From NCBI GenBank assembly GCA_026389895.1, contig JAPLGZ010000069.1:1-35119 (forward strand): DNA of 35,119 nucleotides. Reading direction: 5' to 3'. Below are positions 7,858 to 16,175 of the stretch, piece by piece. This stretch comes from Chloroflexota bacterium (lineage in GTDB: Bacteria; Chloroflexota; Anaerolineae; Caldilineales; Caldilineaceae). Each line of letters opens with the position of its first letter. Position 1 is the first letter of the stretch. Under the pieces are notes generated by a model. It searched no databases. It worked only from the letters and a program-made list of their open reading frames with translations, and was not told the DNA's origin. Both the position numbers and the translations under genes were made by a program.

Positions 7858-8625
7858 ATGTCCGTACCAAACCGTCGAGAACTCATTCTCAGCCATCGCA
7901 ATCGACTTATGCAAGAAGCCGATTGGCGTACGCAGTTGCAGCCCACCAACTTGTTCACCCATTTGTTGCGCGTGGGCTTTTTATTATTGGTGATCGGTGT
8001 GCTGGCTGGTGTGTGGTTGGTTAGCCGATCCCATCTCACCGAACAATTTTTGGGCGCGCCCCAGGCAACGGCGGGTCTGGTGGATCCTACCACTGATCAG
8101 GACGCACTGACGCCGGATAACATTGAAAAGCGTGTTTTGGCCTTTAGTCTGCGTTTGCGCCAGAGTGACCTCAATATTCCGGCTGGCGCCAATTCGTTGC
8201 CCCGCCCGTTTACGATCAACCCAGGTGAACCCGCCCGTTTTATTGCGGCGCGCTTACAACAAGCTGGTTTTGTGCAAGACGCGGATCTGTTCAACTTGTA
8301 TTTGCGGGTGAGTGGCCTCGAACGCCATGTCGCGCAAGGTAATTTTTTATTGGCCGAGACAATGACCATTCCGCAAGTGGCCGCCGCTTTACAGAAGCCG
8401 ATGCTCGAACAAGTGCCGGTCACCATTCCTGAAGGCTTTCGGGCTGAAGAGATTGCCGAACGGCTTTCGGCGGCCAATGTAATCGCCCCCGATATTTTCC
8501 TGGCGGCTGTCCGCCAACCACGAACGTTGGCGATTTTTAAAGATTATGACTTTCTCAAGGTATTGCCAGAGAATGCCACGCTCGAAGGCTTTCTCTTTCC
8601 GGACACCTATTTTTTCCGGTCTTAG
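7858..8625 (+). CDS. mltG: endolytic murein transglycosylase MltG, N-terminal part (frameshifted)
   Basis: MltG is an inner-membrane lytic transglycosylase that cuts nascent glycan strands and so ends their elongation. This 255-residue frame starts at an ATG with AAGGAA seven bases... before it, has a transmembrane helix at about 40-58 ([17 protein letters not shown]), and then the LysM-like domain ([20 protein letters not shown] through [16 protein letters not shown]). It ends abruptly in FPDTYFFRS and TAG, in the middle of a conserved block. The rest of the enzyme, including the catalytic Glu, continues in the -1 frame. If one T is restored in the run at 8610-8615, the full gene 7858-9146 encodes 429 residues, with the conserved FPDTY.FP motif intact. 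Confidence 0.9.
   Translation: MSVPNRRELILSHRNRLMQEADWRTQLQPTNLFTHLLRVGFLLLVIGVLAGVWLVSRSHLTEQFLGAPQATAGLVDPTTDQDALTPDNIEKRVLAFSLRLRQSDLNIPAGANSLPRPFTINPGEPARFIAARLQQAGFVQDADLFNLYLRVSGLERHVAQGNFLLAETMTIPQVAAALQKPMLEQVPVTIPEGFRAEEIAERLSAANVIAPDIFLAAVRQPRTLAIFKDYDFLKVLPENATLEGFLFPDTYFFRS
8610..8616 (+). other. T-TTT-TTC heptamer at the mltG frame change
   Basis: Six T and a C, phased exactly as X XXY YYZ against the mltG frame, three codons before TAG. A -1 slip here converts the reading from FFRS-stop to [12 protein letters not shown], which matches the MltG family. No convincing downstream stem or upstream Shine-Dalgarno stimulator is visible, so a lost base in the homopolymer is the simpler explanation. 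Confidence 0.7.
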
Positions 8626-8642
8626 CCAACTCACCCGACAAA

Positions 8643-9146
8643 GTGATCGCTCCTTTCCTTGATAACTTTGAAAAGAAAATTGGTGCCGACGGCCTCGCTG
8701 GCGGCAACAGTGGCATCAGCGGTCGTGATCTGATTACGCTGGCCAGTATTGTCGAGCGCGAAGCTGTGCAAGCCGATGAACGTCCGTTGATTGCGGGCGT
8801 CTATTTAAATCGTTTGAATGGCGCCTGTCCAGATGTCGGTGGTAATTACCTACAGGCAGATCCGACCGTGCAATATGCCCGCGGCACGACAGGTAATTGG
8901 TGGAAGCCGTTAACTATCCAGGAATATTCGACCGTTATCAGCCCTTACAACACCTATCTAAATCAAGGTCTCCCGCCTAATCCGATTGATAGCCCAGGGT
9001 TGAGCGCGATTGAAGCGGCCCGTAACCCAGCTGGCCTTTCCTATTGTTTCTTTCTCGCTACAGGCGAAGGGAATCGCCATATCTTTGCTCAGACGCTGGC
9101 CGAGCATGAGCAGAATTTGCAGATCTATGGCTATAACAACAAATAA
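8643..9146 (+). CDS. mltG: MltG, C-terminal catalytic part (frameshifted)
   Basis: This frame holds the catalytic half of MltG. Homology in it begins at 8622 (LANSPDKV), before any start codon; the GTG at 8643 is only the first possible start and is unlikely to be used. Visible family blocks are: [11 protein letters not shown], with the catalytic glutamate at 8754 (E300 of the joined protein), then [38 protein letters not shown] and the closing [20 protein letters not shown]. All expected catalytic-domain motifs are present, so nothing but the frame is damaged. On its own it would lack the membrane anchor and LysM-like domain. Confidence 0.88.
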   Translation: MIAPFLDNFEKKIGADGLAGGNSGISGRDLITLASIVEREAVQADERPLIAGVYLNRLNGACPDVGGNYLQADPTVQYARGTTGNWWKPLTIQEYSTVISPYNTYLNQGLPPNPIDSPGLSAIEAARNPAGLSYCFFLATGEGNRHIFAQTLAEHEQNLQIYGYNNK

Positions 9147-9162
9147 GCGCTCTATATCAAGG

Positions 9163-9199
9163 ATGGCCGAGGCTATCCTTATGGGGTCTCGTCGGCCAT
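9163..9199 (+). terminator. 8-bp hairpin after mltG
   Basis: ATGGCCGA (9163-9170) pairs with TCGGCCAT (9192-9199), 17 bases after the mltG stop. The loop is 21 bases and contains part of a second small dyad (AAGGAT/ATCCTT). There is no T run, so termination is uncertain. Confidence 0.3.
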
Positions 9200-9274
9200 T
9201 CTCAGGCTATTAAAACTGGTCTCTTGGTAATGCTTGGAATAACGGCAACGAAGCACACAAGTGAATCCAGATGC

Positions 9275-10297
9275 ATGGTCTGTGCTATAAACCAGCAAGC
9301 CTGTAACAAGTGTCATAAAGCGGCGTGGCAAGCTGCTTCATTGCGCTTCGTATGGGCTTGTATTTTCTCTGGGATTGCGCTCGCGATCGTTGCCTGTTCT
9401 TCGCTCCGCCCAGTGGTCAAAATTGGTTTGATCGCCCCTTTTGAGGGTTTATATCGGCGTACAGGCTATGATGCCTTGGTTGCCATGCGAATGGCAATCG
9501 CCGACACGCCCGTTGCTGGTGTTGATATCTTGCCGTTGGCCTTAGATGATGGGAACGATCCCTGGCAGGCTCGTCGCACAGCACAAAAGCTGCTCATTGA
9601 TCCAGGTGTGTCCGCCGTAGTCGGGCCCTTAAACCCTGCGACGCTTTTTCGTATTCAGGATCTGATGCCACCATCGCACCCGGTTTGGATCGCACCTTTT
9701 GCCATCACACCCGATGGAAGTGGATTTGCTGATCCACATGGAGCAGATGCATGGGCCACAAAGCTGATCGGATTGGTGGCCGAAGTTGCCCAAACCCAAC
9801 AGGCCCATCGTCTGATCCTGGCTGGCTGGACGCCCGGTTGGCCGGCGCTTTCCGTCCAAGCGTGGCAAATGGTGACAAAAATGCCCGTCCTCCTGGTCGG
9901 TGATGAAATCCAGGCCGTGGCGTCTGACGATGCTGTCTTCTGGTTGGGGAACCCAGACGAAGCGGCGCTTTACCTGGCAAAATTGCGCGCAAAGTTTCCT
10001 GCTGTGCCGTTTTGGTTGGGGCCGCAAGGTGGCGATCCGGTCTTTGCCGAACGAATCAAGCACCACGGTTCGATCTACTGGGCCACTTGGCTCGGCGGGG
10101 ATTACCCAGAATGGGCCGCCCAGCATACGCCGTCAACACCGGCGGCCTATCTCGTCTATCAGGCCACACGCCAGGCTATTGCGACTGCCACAGACCAGAC
10201 CCTCGCTACAACCATTGACCACTGGCAGGTAGAATTTTTTGCGATTGGGGAAGATGGTCAGAGTCAGCCTTATATCAAGACCCCGGCTGGTGGTTAG
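9275..10297 (+). CDS. receptor-type (Leu/Ile/Val-like) periplasmic-binding lipoprotein
   Basis: A lipoprotein of the type I periplasmic-binding fold (Peripla_BP_6-like). The signal segment FVWACIFSGIALAIVACS has a lipobox ending in Cys, predicting lipid anchoring outside the membrane. The mature part begins VKIGLIAPFEGLYRRTGYDAL. It then shows DDGNDPWQARRTAQKLL, GVSAVVGPLNPATL and PVWIAPFAITPDG, the usual order for amino-acid or amide receptors of ABC importers. No permease or ATPase gene is adjacent, so it may be an orphan receptor. The mature domain is a little short (about 300 residues). The start is uncertain: in-frame ATG at 9230 and TTG at 9224 would add 15-17 residues, and none has a good ribosome-binding site. 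Confidence 0.7.
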   Translation: MVCAINQQACNKCHKAAWQAASLRFVWACIFSGIALAIVACSSLRPVVKIGLIAPFEGLYRRTGYDALVAMRMAIADTPVAGVDILPLALDDGNDPWQARRTAQKLLIDPGVSAVVGPLNPATLFRIQDLMPPSHPVWIAPFAITPDGSGFADPHGADAWATKLIGLVAEVAQTQQAHRLILAGWTPGWPALSVQAWQMVTKMPVLLVGDEIQAVASDDAVFWLGNPDEAALYLAKLRAKFPAVPFWLGPQGGDPVFAERIKHHGSIYWATWLGGDYPEWAAQHTPSTPAAYLVYQATRQAIATATDQTLATTIDHWQVEFFAIGEDGQSQPYIKTPAGG

Positions 10298-10500
10298 ATA
10301 GGCATAAAAATTTAAGATTTGTCTTCACACCTAAAATCTGTGGATAAAAATCTAGTGATACAACACTTTTGCTGGGTTTACTAAAATAATCTGTTCTGTC
10401 CGCAGGAGGCCGTTGGGCGCGTTTTTAACCCTGCTCGGCGATTTACGATCTATGTAAATTCTTTTATAGCAAGCTTACACAAACTTGAGGTAACCTTTGC

Positions 10501-10506
10501 TACAAT
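10501..10506 (+). promoter_or_regulatory. possible -10 box before the glycosyltransferase leader
   Basis: TACAAT lies in the AT-rich part of the 358-base gap 10298-10655, but no good -35 is at the right distance. If it is used, transcription starts near 10513 and gives a leader of about 140 bases that contains the folded region at 10544-10618. Confidence 0.3.
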
Positions 10507-10543
10507 AGTGAGCATTCGTACACTGAACCATCGTTGAAATGTA

Positions 10544-10618
10544 GGTCAATCGCCAAATAGACCTTTGGGAATGGCGCACCGCTGTGCGCGTTCGGCCTGT
10601 AAGTGGCCGATATTGACC
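10544..10618 (+). ncRNA. cloverleaf-like structured leader, unknown type
   Basis: A 7-bp closing stem, GGTCAAT (10544-10550) with ATTGACC (10612-10618), encloses three perfect hairpins in a row. They are CCAAA/TTTGG (10553-10568), GCGCAC/GTGCGC with a CGCT tetraloop (10574-10589), and CGGCC/GGCCG with a 7-base loop (10593-10609). The overall size and branching resemble a tRNA. However, there is no TTCGA T-loop, no 7-base anticodon loop and no CCA, so it is not called a tRNA. It ends 37 bases before the start of the glycosyltransferase gene. The rest of the 10298-10655 gap shows nothing clear. Confidence 0.35.
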
Positions 10619-10655
10619 GGTCTCCCTTTATCATTCATTCATTATTCATCAATCT

Positions 10656-11861
10656 ATGCGCATCTTAATGCTGAGTTGGGAATTCCCACCCTATGTCGTT
10701 GGCGGCATGGGCAAACATGTGGCTGAACTGGCGCCAATGCTAAGCACGCTTACCCTGGATGGTGAGCCATTGCAGATCGATGTTTTGACCACGCGCGCTG
10801 ACGGGGGCGCTGCCATTGAACAGATCACCCCTCACCTGACGGCCCATCGCGTCAATGTACCACCAATTGACGCCCATGATCTCTATAATAGCGTGATTGC
10901 CAACAATGCCTCTCTGATCGAGTATGGTATCAAACTTGGCGAACAGCATCACTATGATCTGATCCATATGCATGACTGGCTGGTGGGTGAAGCGGGCATC
11001 ACGTTAAAGCATCAGTGGAAGACACCCCTGGTGGCGACCATTCATGCCACGGAGCGCGGCCGACATCAGGGCTATCTGCCCAGCGATACAAGCTACCACA
11101 TCGATCAGATGGAAGGGCGGATTGGCTATGAAGCCTGGCGCGTGATCATCTGTAGCGAATACATGCGCGGTGAAGTCCATTACTTTTTTAACGTGCCCTA
11201 TGACAAAATGGATGTGATTGCGAATGGTTTCGACATGAAGGCCATCGTGCACCCCTCGCCAGCCGAAATAGAGGCCTTACGCCAGCAATATGCCCCGCGC
11301 GGCGAAAAGTTGCTCTTTTTTGTCGGGCGGGCGACGCATGAAAAGGGTATGCAAGTTTTGATCGCTGCTCTGCCTGGCATTCTGGCCACTTATAAGGATG
11401 TACGATTAGTTGTGGCGGGGAAGAATGGTAACAAAATGTGGCCGCTGGCCCATGATTTGAAAGTGGATCAAGTCGTCGATTTTCTAGGTTTCATCAGCGA
11501 TGCCCAGCGCGATCTGATCTATCATATTGCTGACGCGGCGGTTTTTCCCAGTTTGTACGAACCTTTTGGCATCGTGGCGCTAGAGGCCATGGCCCAGGAA
11601 TGCAATGTGATTGCCAGCAATGTTGGTGGGCTGGGTGAGGTAGTCATACACGAACAGAACGGTTTAAATGTCTATCCGAACGATCCGCAAAGCATCGTCT
11701 GGGCGGTGAATCGACTCTTCACGGATCCAGCGGCGGCGGCGCAGCGGCGCGAATTTGCGCGCACGCAGACATTGGCGCTCTATCAATGGGACAAGATTGC
11801 GACCCAAACCATGCACGTGTATCAAAATGTGGTGCAGGCCCGCGCCCAGGTGCCGTGGTAG
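10656..11861 (+). CDS. GT4-family glycosyltransferase, glycogen-synthase-like
   Basis: A 401-residue GT-B fold retaining glycosyltransferase. The N-terminus, MRILMLSWEFPP followed by VVGGMGKHVAELA, has the donor-binding GGMGxHV loop typical of glycogen/starch synthase-like and GT4 enzymes. HMHDWLVG, ATIHATERGRHQGY and the C-terminal KLLFFVGRATHEKGMQVL follow. The nucleotide-sugar site is the E-x7-E motif EPFGIVALE (E302 and E310). The final NVGGLGEVV and NGLNVYPND blocks are also family-typical. It is a soluble cytoplasmic enzyme that probably uses ADP- or UDP-glucose to make an alpha-glucan or a glycoside. The closest named relatives are GlgM/GlgA-type synthases, but the donor and acceptor cannot be read from sequence. 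It stands alone and is convergent with the phosphorylase gene. Confidence 0.85.
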   Translation: MRILMLSWEFPPYVVGGMGKHVAELAPMLSTLTLDGEPLQIDVLTTRADGGAAIEQITPHLTAHRVNVPPIDAHDLYNSVIANNASLIEYGIKLGEQHHYDLIHMHDWLVGEAGITLKHQWKTPLVATIHATERGRHQGYLPSDTSYHIDQMEGRIGYEAWRVIICSEYMRGEVHYFFNVPYDKMDVIANGFDMKAIVHPSPAEIEALRQQYAPRGEKLLFFVGRATHEKGMQVLIAALPGILATYKDVRLVVAGKNGNKMWPLAHDLKVDQVVDFLGFISDAQRDLIYHIADAAVFPSLYEPFGIVALEAMAQECNVIASNVGGLGEVVIHEQNGLNVYPNDPQSIVWAVNRLFTDPAAAAQRREFARTQTLALYQWDKIATQTMHVYQNVVQARAQVPW

Positions 11862-11934
11862 CTGCTTGGTCTGGTTGCGAATTGTTTTTTACTTGGCCGA
11901 TTATATAGCCAGTGCAACGTACTCCAGCATCCGG

Positions 11935-13155
11935 CTAGCTGACCGTAATCCGATCGTAGATGATCGGTAGCGCCGCAACCGGTTGATCGCCCAACGTATA
12001 GGCGGCCAGAATGCGTTGGCTGGCCATTTCGGCGGATGTCTCGTTCGCGGCGTGAATGGTGCAAAGCATCTCACCCGGCGCCACCGTATCTCCCACTTTA
12101 GCGGCTAGTACAATCCCAACTCGGTAATCAATCGGATCCGTCTTTTGCTGCCGACCGCCGCCTAGCGCTACACCGGTCAAGCCGATCTCTCGCGCATCGA
12201 TCCGTTGAACGACGCCCCTTCTGGGGCTAAGCACCGGCTGGATGACTGGCGCTTGGTGGATCTGTTCACGCGCTTGCTCAGTTGTCTGCACCCGCTGGCC
12301 CAGCAACAACATCTCTTGGGCTACCGTCTCTACCAAGTGCTGAAAATCCGTTGGTCCTTGGCCCTGCAGGGTGGCGATAGCTTCTTTCACCTCCAGCGCG
12401 TGACCCACGGCGCGCCCAAGCGGCTGTTCCATCTGGGTGATCAGCGCGGTGACACGGCGGCCGGCTCGTTGCCCAATCGCCACCATCAATTTCGACAGTG
12501 CGCGAGCCTCGTCGAGCGTTTCCATGAAGGCGCCGTGCCCACATTTAACATCTAGCACAATCGCATCGGCCCCCGCCGCCAGCTTTTTACTCATAATGCT
12601 GCTGGCAATTAAAGGGAGGCTGGGCACGGTGCCGGTGACATCGCGCAGCGCATAGAGCGCCTTATCAGCTGGCGCCAGGTGGGCCGTTTGTCCAGCGATC
12701 ACCAGCCCAACCGTGCGTAACTGTTGCCGAAATTGGGCTTCAGACAGATCTGGGCTCCAACCTTGGATGCTTTCTAATTTGTCAATGGTGCCACCGGTGA
12801 AACTGAGGCCACGCCCGCTCATCTTGCCCACAGGCAGGCCACAGGCCGCCACAATGGCCCCCACCGCTAGCGTTGTCTTGTCACCAACCCCACCGCTCGA
12901 ATGCTTGTCGACAATGATCGTGTTGGGCGGCAATGAATCGTGCAAATCGAGTTGATCGCCGCTAGCGGCCATCGCTAACGTTAAATCGGTGGTTTCTGCA
13001 TCGGTCATGCCTTGGAAATAGACGGTCATAGCCCAGGCCGCGGCTTGGTAGTCAGGAATACGGCCTTTGACAAACCCTTCGATGAAATAGCTGATTTCTG
13101 TGGCGCTTAACTCGCCGCCATCGCGTTTTTTGACAATAATATCAACTGGATTCAT
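11935..13155 (-). CDS. pdp: pyrimidine-nucleoside phosphorylase
   Basis: A 406-residue cytoplasmic enzyme that phosphorolyses pyrimidine nucleosides to the base and (deoxy)ribose 1-phosphate for salvage. Starting at ATG 13155 puts the catalytic histidine at position 85 in [10 protein letters not shown], as in E. coli thymidine phosphorylase. A TTG three codons upstream (13164) is possible but less likely. [17 protein letters not shown], the R of [10 protein letters not shown], and the S and K of [11 protein letters not shown] complete the nucleoside and phosphate site. [12 protein letters not shown] is the conserved central block. The C-terminal alpha/beta domain is complete. Sequence alone does not cleanly separate thymidine phosphorylase (DeoA) from broad-specificity Pdp; the length (about 405, not 440) favours the Pdp type. 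It is divergent from trmFO. Confidence 0.9.
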   Translation of the reverse strand: MNPVDIIVKKRDGGELSATEISYFIEGFVKGRIPDYQAAAWAMTVYFQGMTDAETTDLTLAMAASGDQLDLHDSLPPNTIIVDKHSSGGVGDKTTLAVGAIVAACGLPVGKMSGRGLSFTGGTIDKLESIQGWSPDLSEAQFRQQLRTVGLVIAGQTAHLAPADKALYALRDVTGTVPSLPLIASSIMSKKLAAGADAIVLDVKCGHGAFMETLDEARALSKLMVAIGQRAGRRVTALITQMEQPLGRAVGHALEVKEAIATLQGQGPTDFQHLVETVAQEMLLLGQRVQTTEQAREQIHQAPVIQPVLSPRRGVVQRIDAREIGLTGVALGGGRQQKTDPIDYRVGIVLAAKVGDTVAPGEMLCTIHAANETSAEMASQRILAAYTLGDQPVAALPIIYDRITVS

Positions 13156-13330
13156 GGCTGGCAACCTGTTATCTGTGCGTCGTCACTTGATCTTGTGGTT
13201 ACCCAGTATAGCATGGCTGGGGTTCGCGGGGATAAATCTCGCGGCTGACAGTCGCAAGTCGCCTCAGCGGCGGGAGCCCTTGGCCCAACGCATTTTTTTA
13301 TCGTTTTTTCCTGCGACCCTCTCTGGCTTT

Positions 13331-13359
13331 TTGACGCCATTACCAGCACTTGTTACAAT
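13331..13359 (+). promoter_or_regulatory. sigma70-type promoter for trmFO
   Basis: TTGACG (13331-13336), a 17-base spacer and TACAAT (13354-13359) make a strong housekeeping promoter. The predicted start near 13366 leaves a leader of about 37 bases with GAGGA (13394-13398) before the ATG. Confidence 0.72.
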
Positions 13360-13402
13360 AATTTGTCCCTTTGTTTGAAGGGCGATAAAAAGTGAGGAAT
13401 CT

Positions 13403-14782
13403 ATGAGTGACATAGTAACAATTATCGGTGGTGGATTGGCTGGCACAGAAGCCGCTTGGCAAATCGCCAATCGTGGCTATCATGTGCGTTTATACGAGAT
13501 GCGTCCCCATCGTTCGACCGAAGCCCATATAACCGACCGGCTGGCCGAATTGGTCTGTAGCAACTCGATGGGCAGCACCTTGCCGGATCGCGCCTTGGGC
13601 ATCCTCAAGAATGAATTGTTGCGGATGGGCAGCATGATTATCAAGACCGCCTTTCGGCATGCCTTGCCAGCCGGCAGTGCGCTGGCGGTGGGGCGTGAAG
13701 AATTCGCCGATGCCGTGACAGCGACCATTGGCAGCCATCCTAACATTGAAGTCGTTCGCCAAGAAATTACCGAAATTCCGAGCGGGCCGACCATTATGGC
13801 TACGGGGCCGTTGACAAGTAGCGCCTTGACCGAGCAGATTCAAGGCCTGACGGGGCAGAAGCATCTCTATTTTTATGACGCAATGGCGCCAATTGTCATG
13901 GCCGACAGTATTGATCTGTCGATTGCCTTTCGTCAGAGCCGTTATGATAAAGACAGTGATTTAGGCCAGGATGAGGGCGATTACATTAACTGTCCGATGA
14001 ACAAGGTCGAATACGAAGCCTTTGTCAATGCCGTCGTCGCTGCGCCCAAGACGCAACTCAAAGAATTTGAGAAAGAGTTAGAACGTTATTTTGAGGGTTG
14101 TATGCCGATCGAGGCGTTGGCGGTGCGCGGTCTAGAATCGCTCGCCTTTGGGCCGATGCGTCCGGTTGGCCTAACCGATCCCCGCACTGGCCGGCGACCC
14201 TATGCCGTGGTCCAATTACGCCAGGATAATGTGGCGGGCACGCTTTACAACATGGTTGGTTTTCAGACGAATGTAAAATGGGGCGCACAAGAAGAGATCT
14301 TGCGGATGATTCCAGGCCTCCAAGCGGCAGAATTTGTGCGGCTAGGCCAGATGCACCGCAATACATTTATTAACAGTCCAACCCTGCTTCATCCCACCTT
14401 GCAATTTCGCCAGCGTGAAGATCTGTTCTTTGGCGGCCAGATCACCGGAACCGAAGGTTATGTCGGCAGCACAATGGGCGGTTTAGTGGCCGGTGTGAAT
14501 ATGGTGCGTTTGCTGCGCGGTGAAGCGCTCATTCAACCGCCACCAACCACGATGGTCGGCGCGCTTTTGCACTATATTACCCATGCCAACGCCGAAAATT
14601 TTCAACCGATGAAGGCGAATATGGGGTTGTTACCCGAGACGACGAACTTTATTCGGGGTAAGACAAACCGGTACGCCGCTTATGCCGAACGGGCGCACCA
14701 GGATATGGAAGCTTATTTGCAGGGGGTTCGTTTTGAAGCGTTAACGCTGGCCGAGGTGGCTGCGCCAGTAGAGACGATCTGA
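13403..14782 (+). CDS. trmFO: folate/FAD-dependent tRNA (uracil-54-C5) methyltransferase TrmFO
   Basis: TrmFO methylates U54 of the tRNA T-loop, using 5,10-methylene-THF as carbon source and FADH2 as reductant. The 459 residues begin with the FAD-binding [12 protein letters not shown] (GxGxxG) and then [12 protein letters not shown]. Next is the hallmark [12 protein letters not shown] block, which includes the conserved Cys. [16 protein letters not shown] and [10 protein letters not shown] follow. Later blocks include [42 protein letters not shown] and the second FAD segment [13 protein letters not shown]. All expected blocks are present at full length. The start is fixed by GAGGA five bases ahead and by the promoter at 13331. 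The gene is the only one in its transcript, ending at a long hairpin. Confidence 0.96.
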   Translation: MSDIVTIIGGGLAGTEAAWQIANRGYHVRLYEMRPHRSTEAHITDRLAELVCSNSMGSTLPDRALGILKNELLRMGSMIIKTAFRHALPAGSALAVGREEFADAVTATIGSHPNIEVVRQEITEIPSGPTIMATGPLTSSALTEQIQGLTGQKHLYFYDAMAPIVMADSIDLSIAFRQSRYDKDSDLGQDEGDYINCPMNKVEYEAFVNAVVAAPKTQLKEFEKELERYFEGCMPIEALAVRGLESLAFGPMRPVGLTDPRTGRRPYAVVQLRQDNVAGTLYNMVGFQTNVKWGAQEEILRMIPGLQAAEFVRLGQMHRNTFINSPTLLHPTLQFRQREDLFFGGQITGTEGYVGSTMGGLVAGVNMVRLLRGEALIQPPPTTMVGALLHYITHANAENFQPMKANMGLLPETTNFIRGKTNRYAAYAERAHQDMEAYLQGVRFEALTLAEVAAPVETI

Positions 14783-14803
14783 AGTTGCCCACAGGGGTGA
14801 TAA

Positions 14804-14860
14804 GGGAGAAAGGAAACGGGATTAGGTTGTTTTATTACCTAATCCCGTTTCCTTTCTCCC
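14804..14860. terminator. 24-bp perfect hairpin between convergent genes
   Basis: Arms 14804-14827 and 14837-14860 are perfect reverse complements with a 9-base loop (TGTTTTATT). It lies between the ends of trmFO (+) and the lipoprotein gene (-), so it can serve both strands. Neither side has a U tract, which makes it an unusual terminator. Confidence 0.65.
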
Positions 14861-14876
14861 TCTGTAGTCTTGTCAA

Positions 14877-15980
14877 CTATTTCTTTTCTACCCAAGAAAG
14901 CGTATTGTTTGTATCAATCAATTTCTGTTCAAGCGTCTCACTGTCGCCGAAATAGGCGTGATCATAGGTCTGTCCCTGGTATTTTCCAGTGAATAACCAA
15001 CGCTTATTATAAGAAAGCAGAACCAACAGACCGGTACGCACATCATGACAGGTATTGCCTTCATAGGATGTGGTCCAACCGCTACCTTCTTCAATTTCAG
15101 TTTTGTACGGTCCAGAGCACCATACAGCCAAAGAGCGTCCGCCTTTTAGCGTGTAGACGCCATTCGCCGCGCCCGGTTGTTTGCCGCGCCAATAGCTATA
15201 TAAGAAATTATCATTGTATTCGCCTGTCCGTTCTTTCCCCGTGTTTGGATCAACTTCAAAAACCCAGGAATCTTTGGCAAAACAAGCGTCATTCCAGGTA
15301 ACTTGGTGTTGCATGCTGAGCCAGGGCTGGGTAGTGCTGGGCCCGGCCTTCACATCAACCACCGCTGAGCATTGTTTTACTTGACAGCGCTCGGAATCAC
15401 ATTTCCAATCTACTTGCCATTGGGCCGTTAATGCAGGATCGAGCAGCCGTTCTGAGACAGGCACGGCTGCTTCGCCTGCACCAGCCACCCGCACAACCGA
15501 ACTGGCCAACCAGGTTGTGCTGGTAACCGTGTTGGTTAGGCCTGTGATGCAGCAAATTTGCCACCAATTATCGTCCTGACTTTTGCTAACCACTGTGAAA
15601 GTAGCCCCAGAATCGGCTTTGCTCACAATGGGAAAATTGGTGCCAGGACCACTCCGAACATTGGCGCGCGAGCCACCTGCGCTGACAATGACCGAGAGTT
15701 TTGCCGCTGATGTGGGTACTGGCGTCGGCAAGGCGTAGTTTGTCAGATCCTCTACTGCGCCATTAAAGTTATCCGGTAATGTTGGTACTGTATTGGTGAT
15801 CGTCGTGGTAGTTGCACCACTGGCAGGGATTGTGCTACCCGGCGCCTGGACAACGCAGCCAGCTAATATCATCACAATGAATACAGCAGTAAGAGAAGCG
15901 AGGTGTGTAGATAAAAATTTCCGCTGGTTTGGGAAGGCTGCCTGTCTAATCAGTTGTGGATCATTGTTTTGTAAGTGCAT
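14877..15980 (-). CDS. SH3-domain lipoprotein with Cys-rich C-terminal domain
   Basis: A 367-residue lipoprotein. The start is set at ATG 15980, because a promoter at 16040-16068 places transcription initiation downstream of the GTG at 16049. The signal segment LASLTAVFIVMILAGC ends in a clear lipobox. A bacterial SH3 domain follows, with the typical ANVRSGPGTNFPIVSKADSGATFTV pattern given here in two parts: ANVRSGPGTNFPIV and then SGATFTVVSKSQDDNWWQI. SH3b domains usually bind peptidoglycan. The last ~200 residues form a domain I do not recognise. It is rich in Trp and Cys (CDSERC, a QCSAVVDV segment, NDACFAKDSWVFEVD, VWCSGPY, NTCHDVRTG), suggesting disulfides and an extracytoplasmic location. 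It stands alone, convergent with trmFO. Confidence 0.72.
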   Translation of the reverse strand: MHLQNNDPQLIRQAAFPNQRKFLSTHLASLTAVFIVMILAGCVVQAPGSTIPASGATTTTITNTVPTLPDNFNGAVEDLTNYALPTPVPTSAAKLSVIVSAGGSRANVRSGPGTNFPIVSKADSGATFTVVSKSQDDNWWQICCITGLTNTVTSTTWLASSVVRVAGAGEAAVPVSERLLDPALTAQWQVDWKCDSERCQVKQCSAVVDVKAGPSTTQPWLSMQHQVTWNDACFAKDSWVFEVDPNTGKERTGEYNDNFLYSYWRGKQPGAANGVYTLKGGRSLAVWCSGPYKTEIEEGSGWTTSYEGNTCHDVRTGLLVLLSYNKRWLFTGKYQGQTYDHAYFGDSETLEQKLIDTNNTLSWVEKK

Positions 15981-16039
15981 GATGTGACAGTTATTCTTGG
16001 TATTGGTGGGTTGAAGAGTTTGTAGATCACAGTTTGGCC

Positions 16040-16068
16040 AGTATAACACGAAAGGGAAATGGATTCAA
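16040..16068 (-). promoter_or_regulatory. sigma70-type promoter for the SH3 lipoprotein
   Basis: On the minus strand TTGAAT (16063-16068), a 17-base spacer and TATACT (16040-16045) make a good promoter. Transcription should start near 16033, about 50 bases before the ATG at 15980. Confidence 0.65.
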
Positions 16069-16175
16069 GGTTTTTCACAGCTGATAACTTACGAGTAACT
16101 TTCTGCTTTTTATTGCCAAATGAGCCGCATGACCACGATAAATTGTTGCTGGAATAATTTGTTGCCATTTTCCCC

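Noticed and set aside
10544-10618. tRNA gene
   Set aside because: Size and branching fit, but there is no TTCGA T-loop, the middle hairpin has a 4-base loop where the anticodon loop should be, and no CCA or discriminator context is seen.
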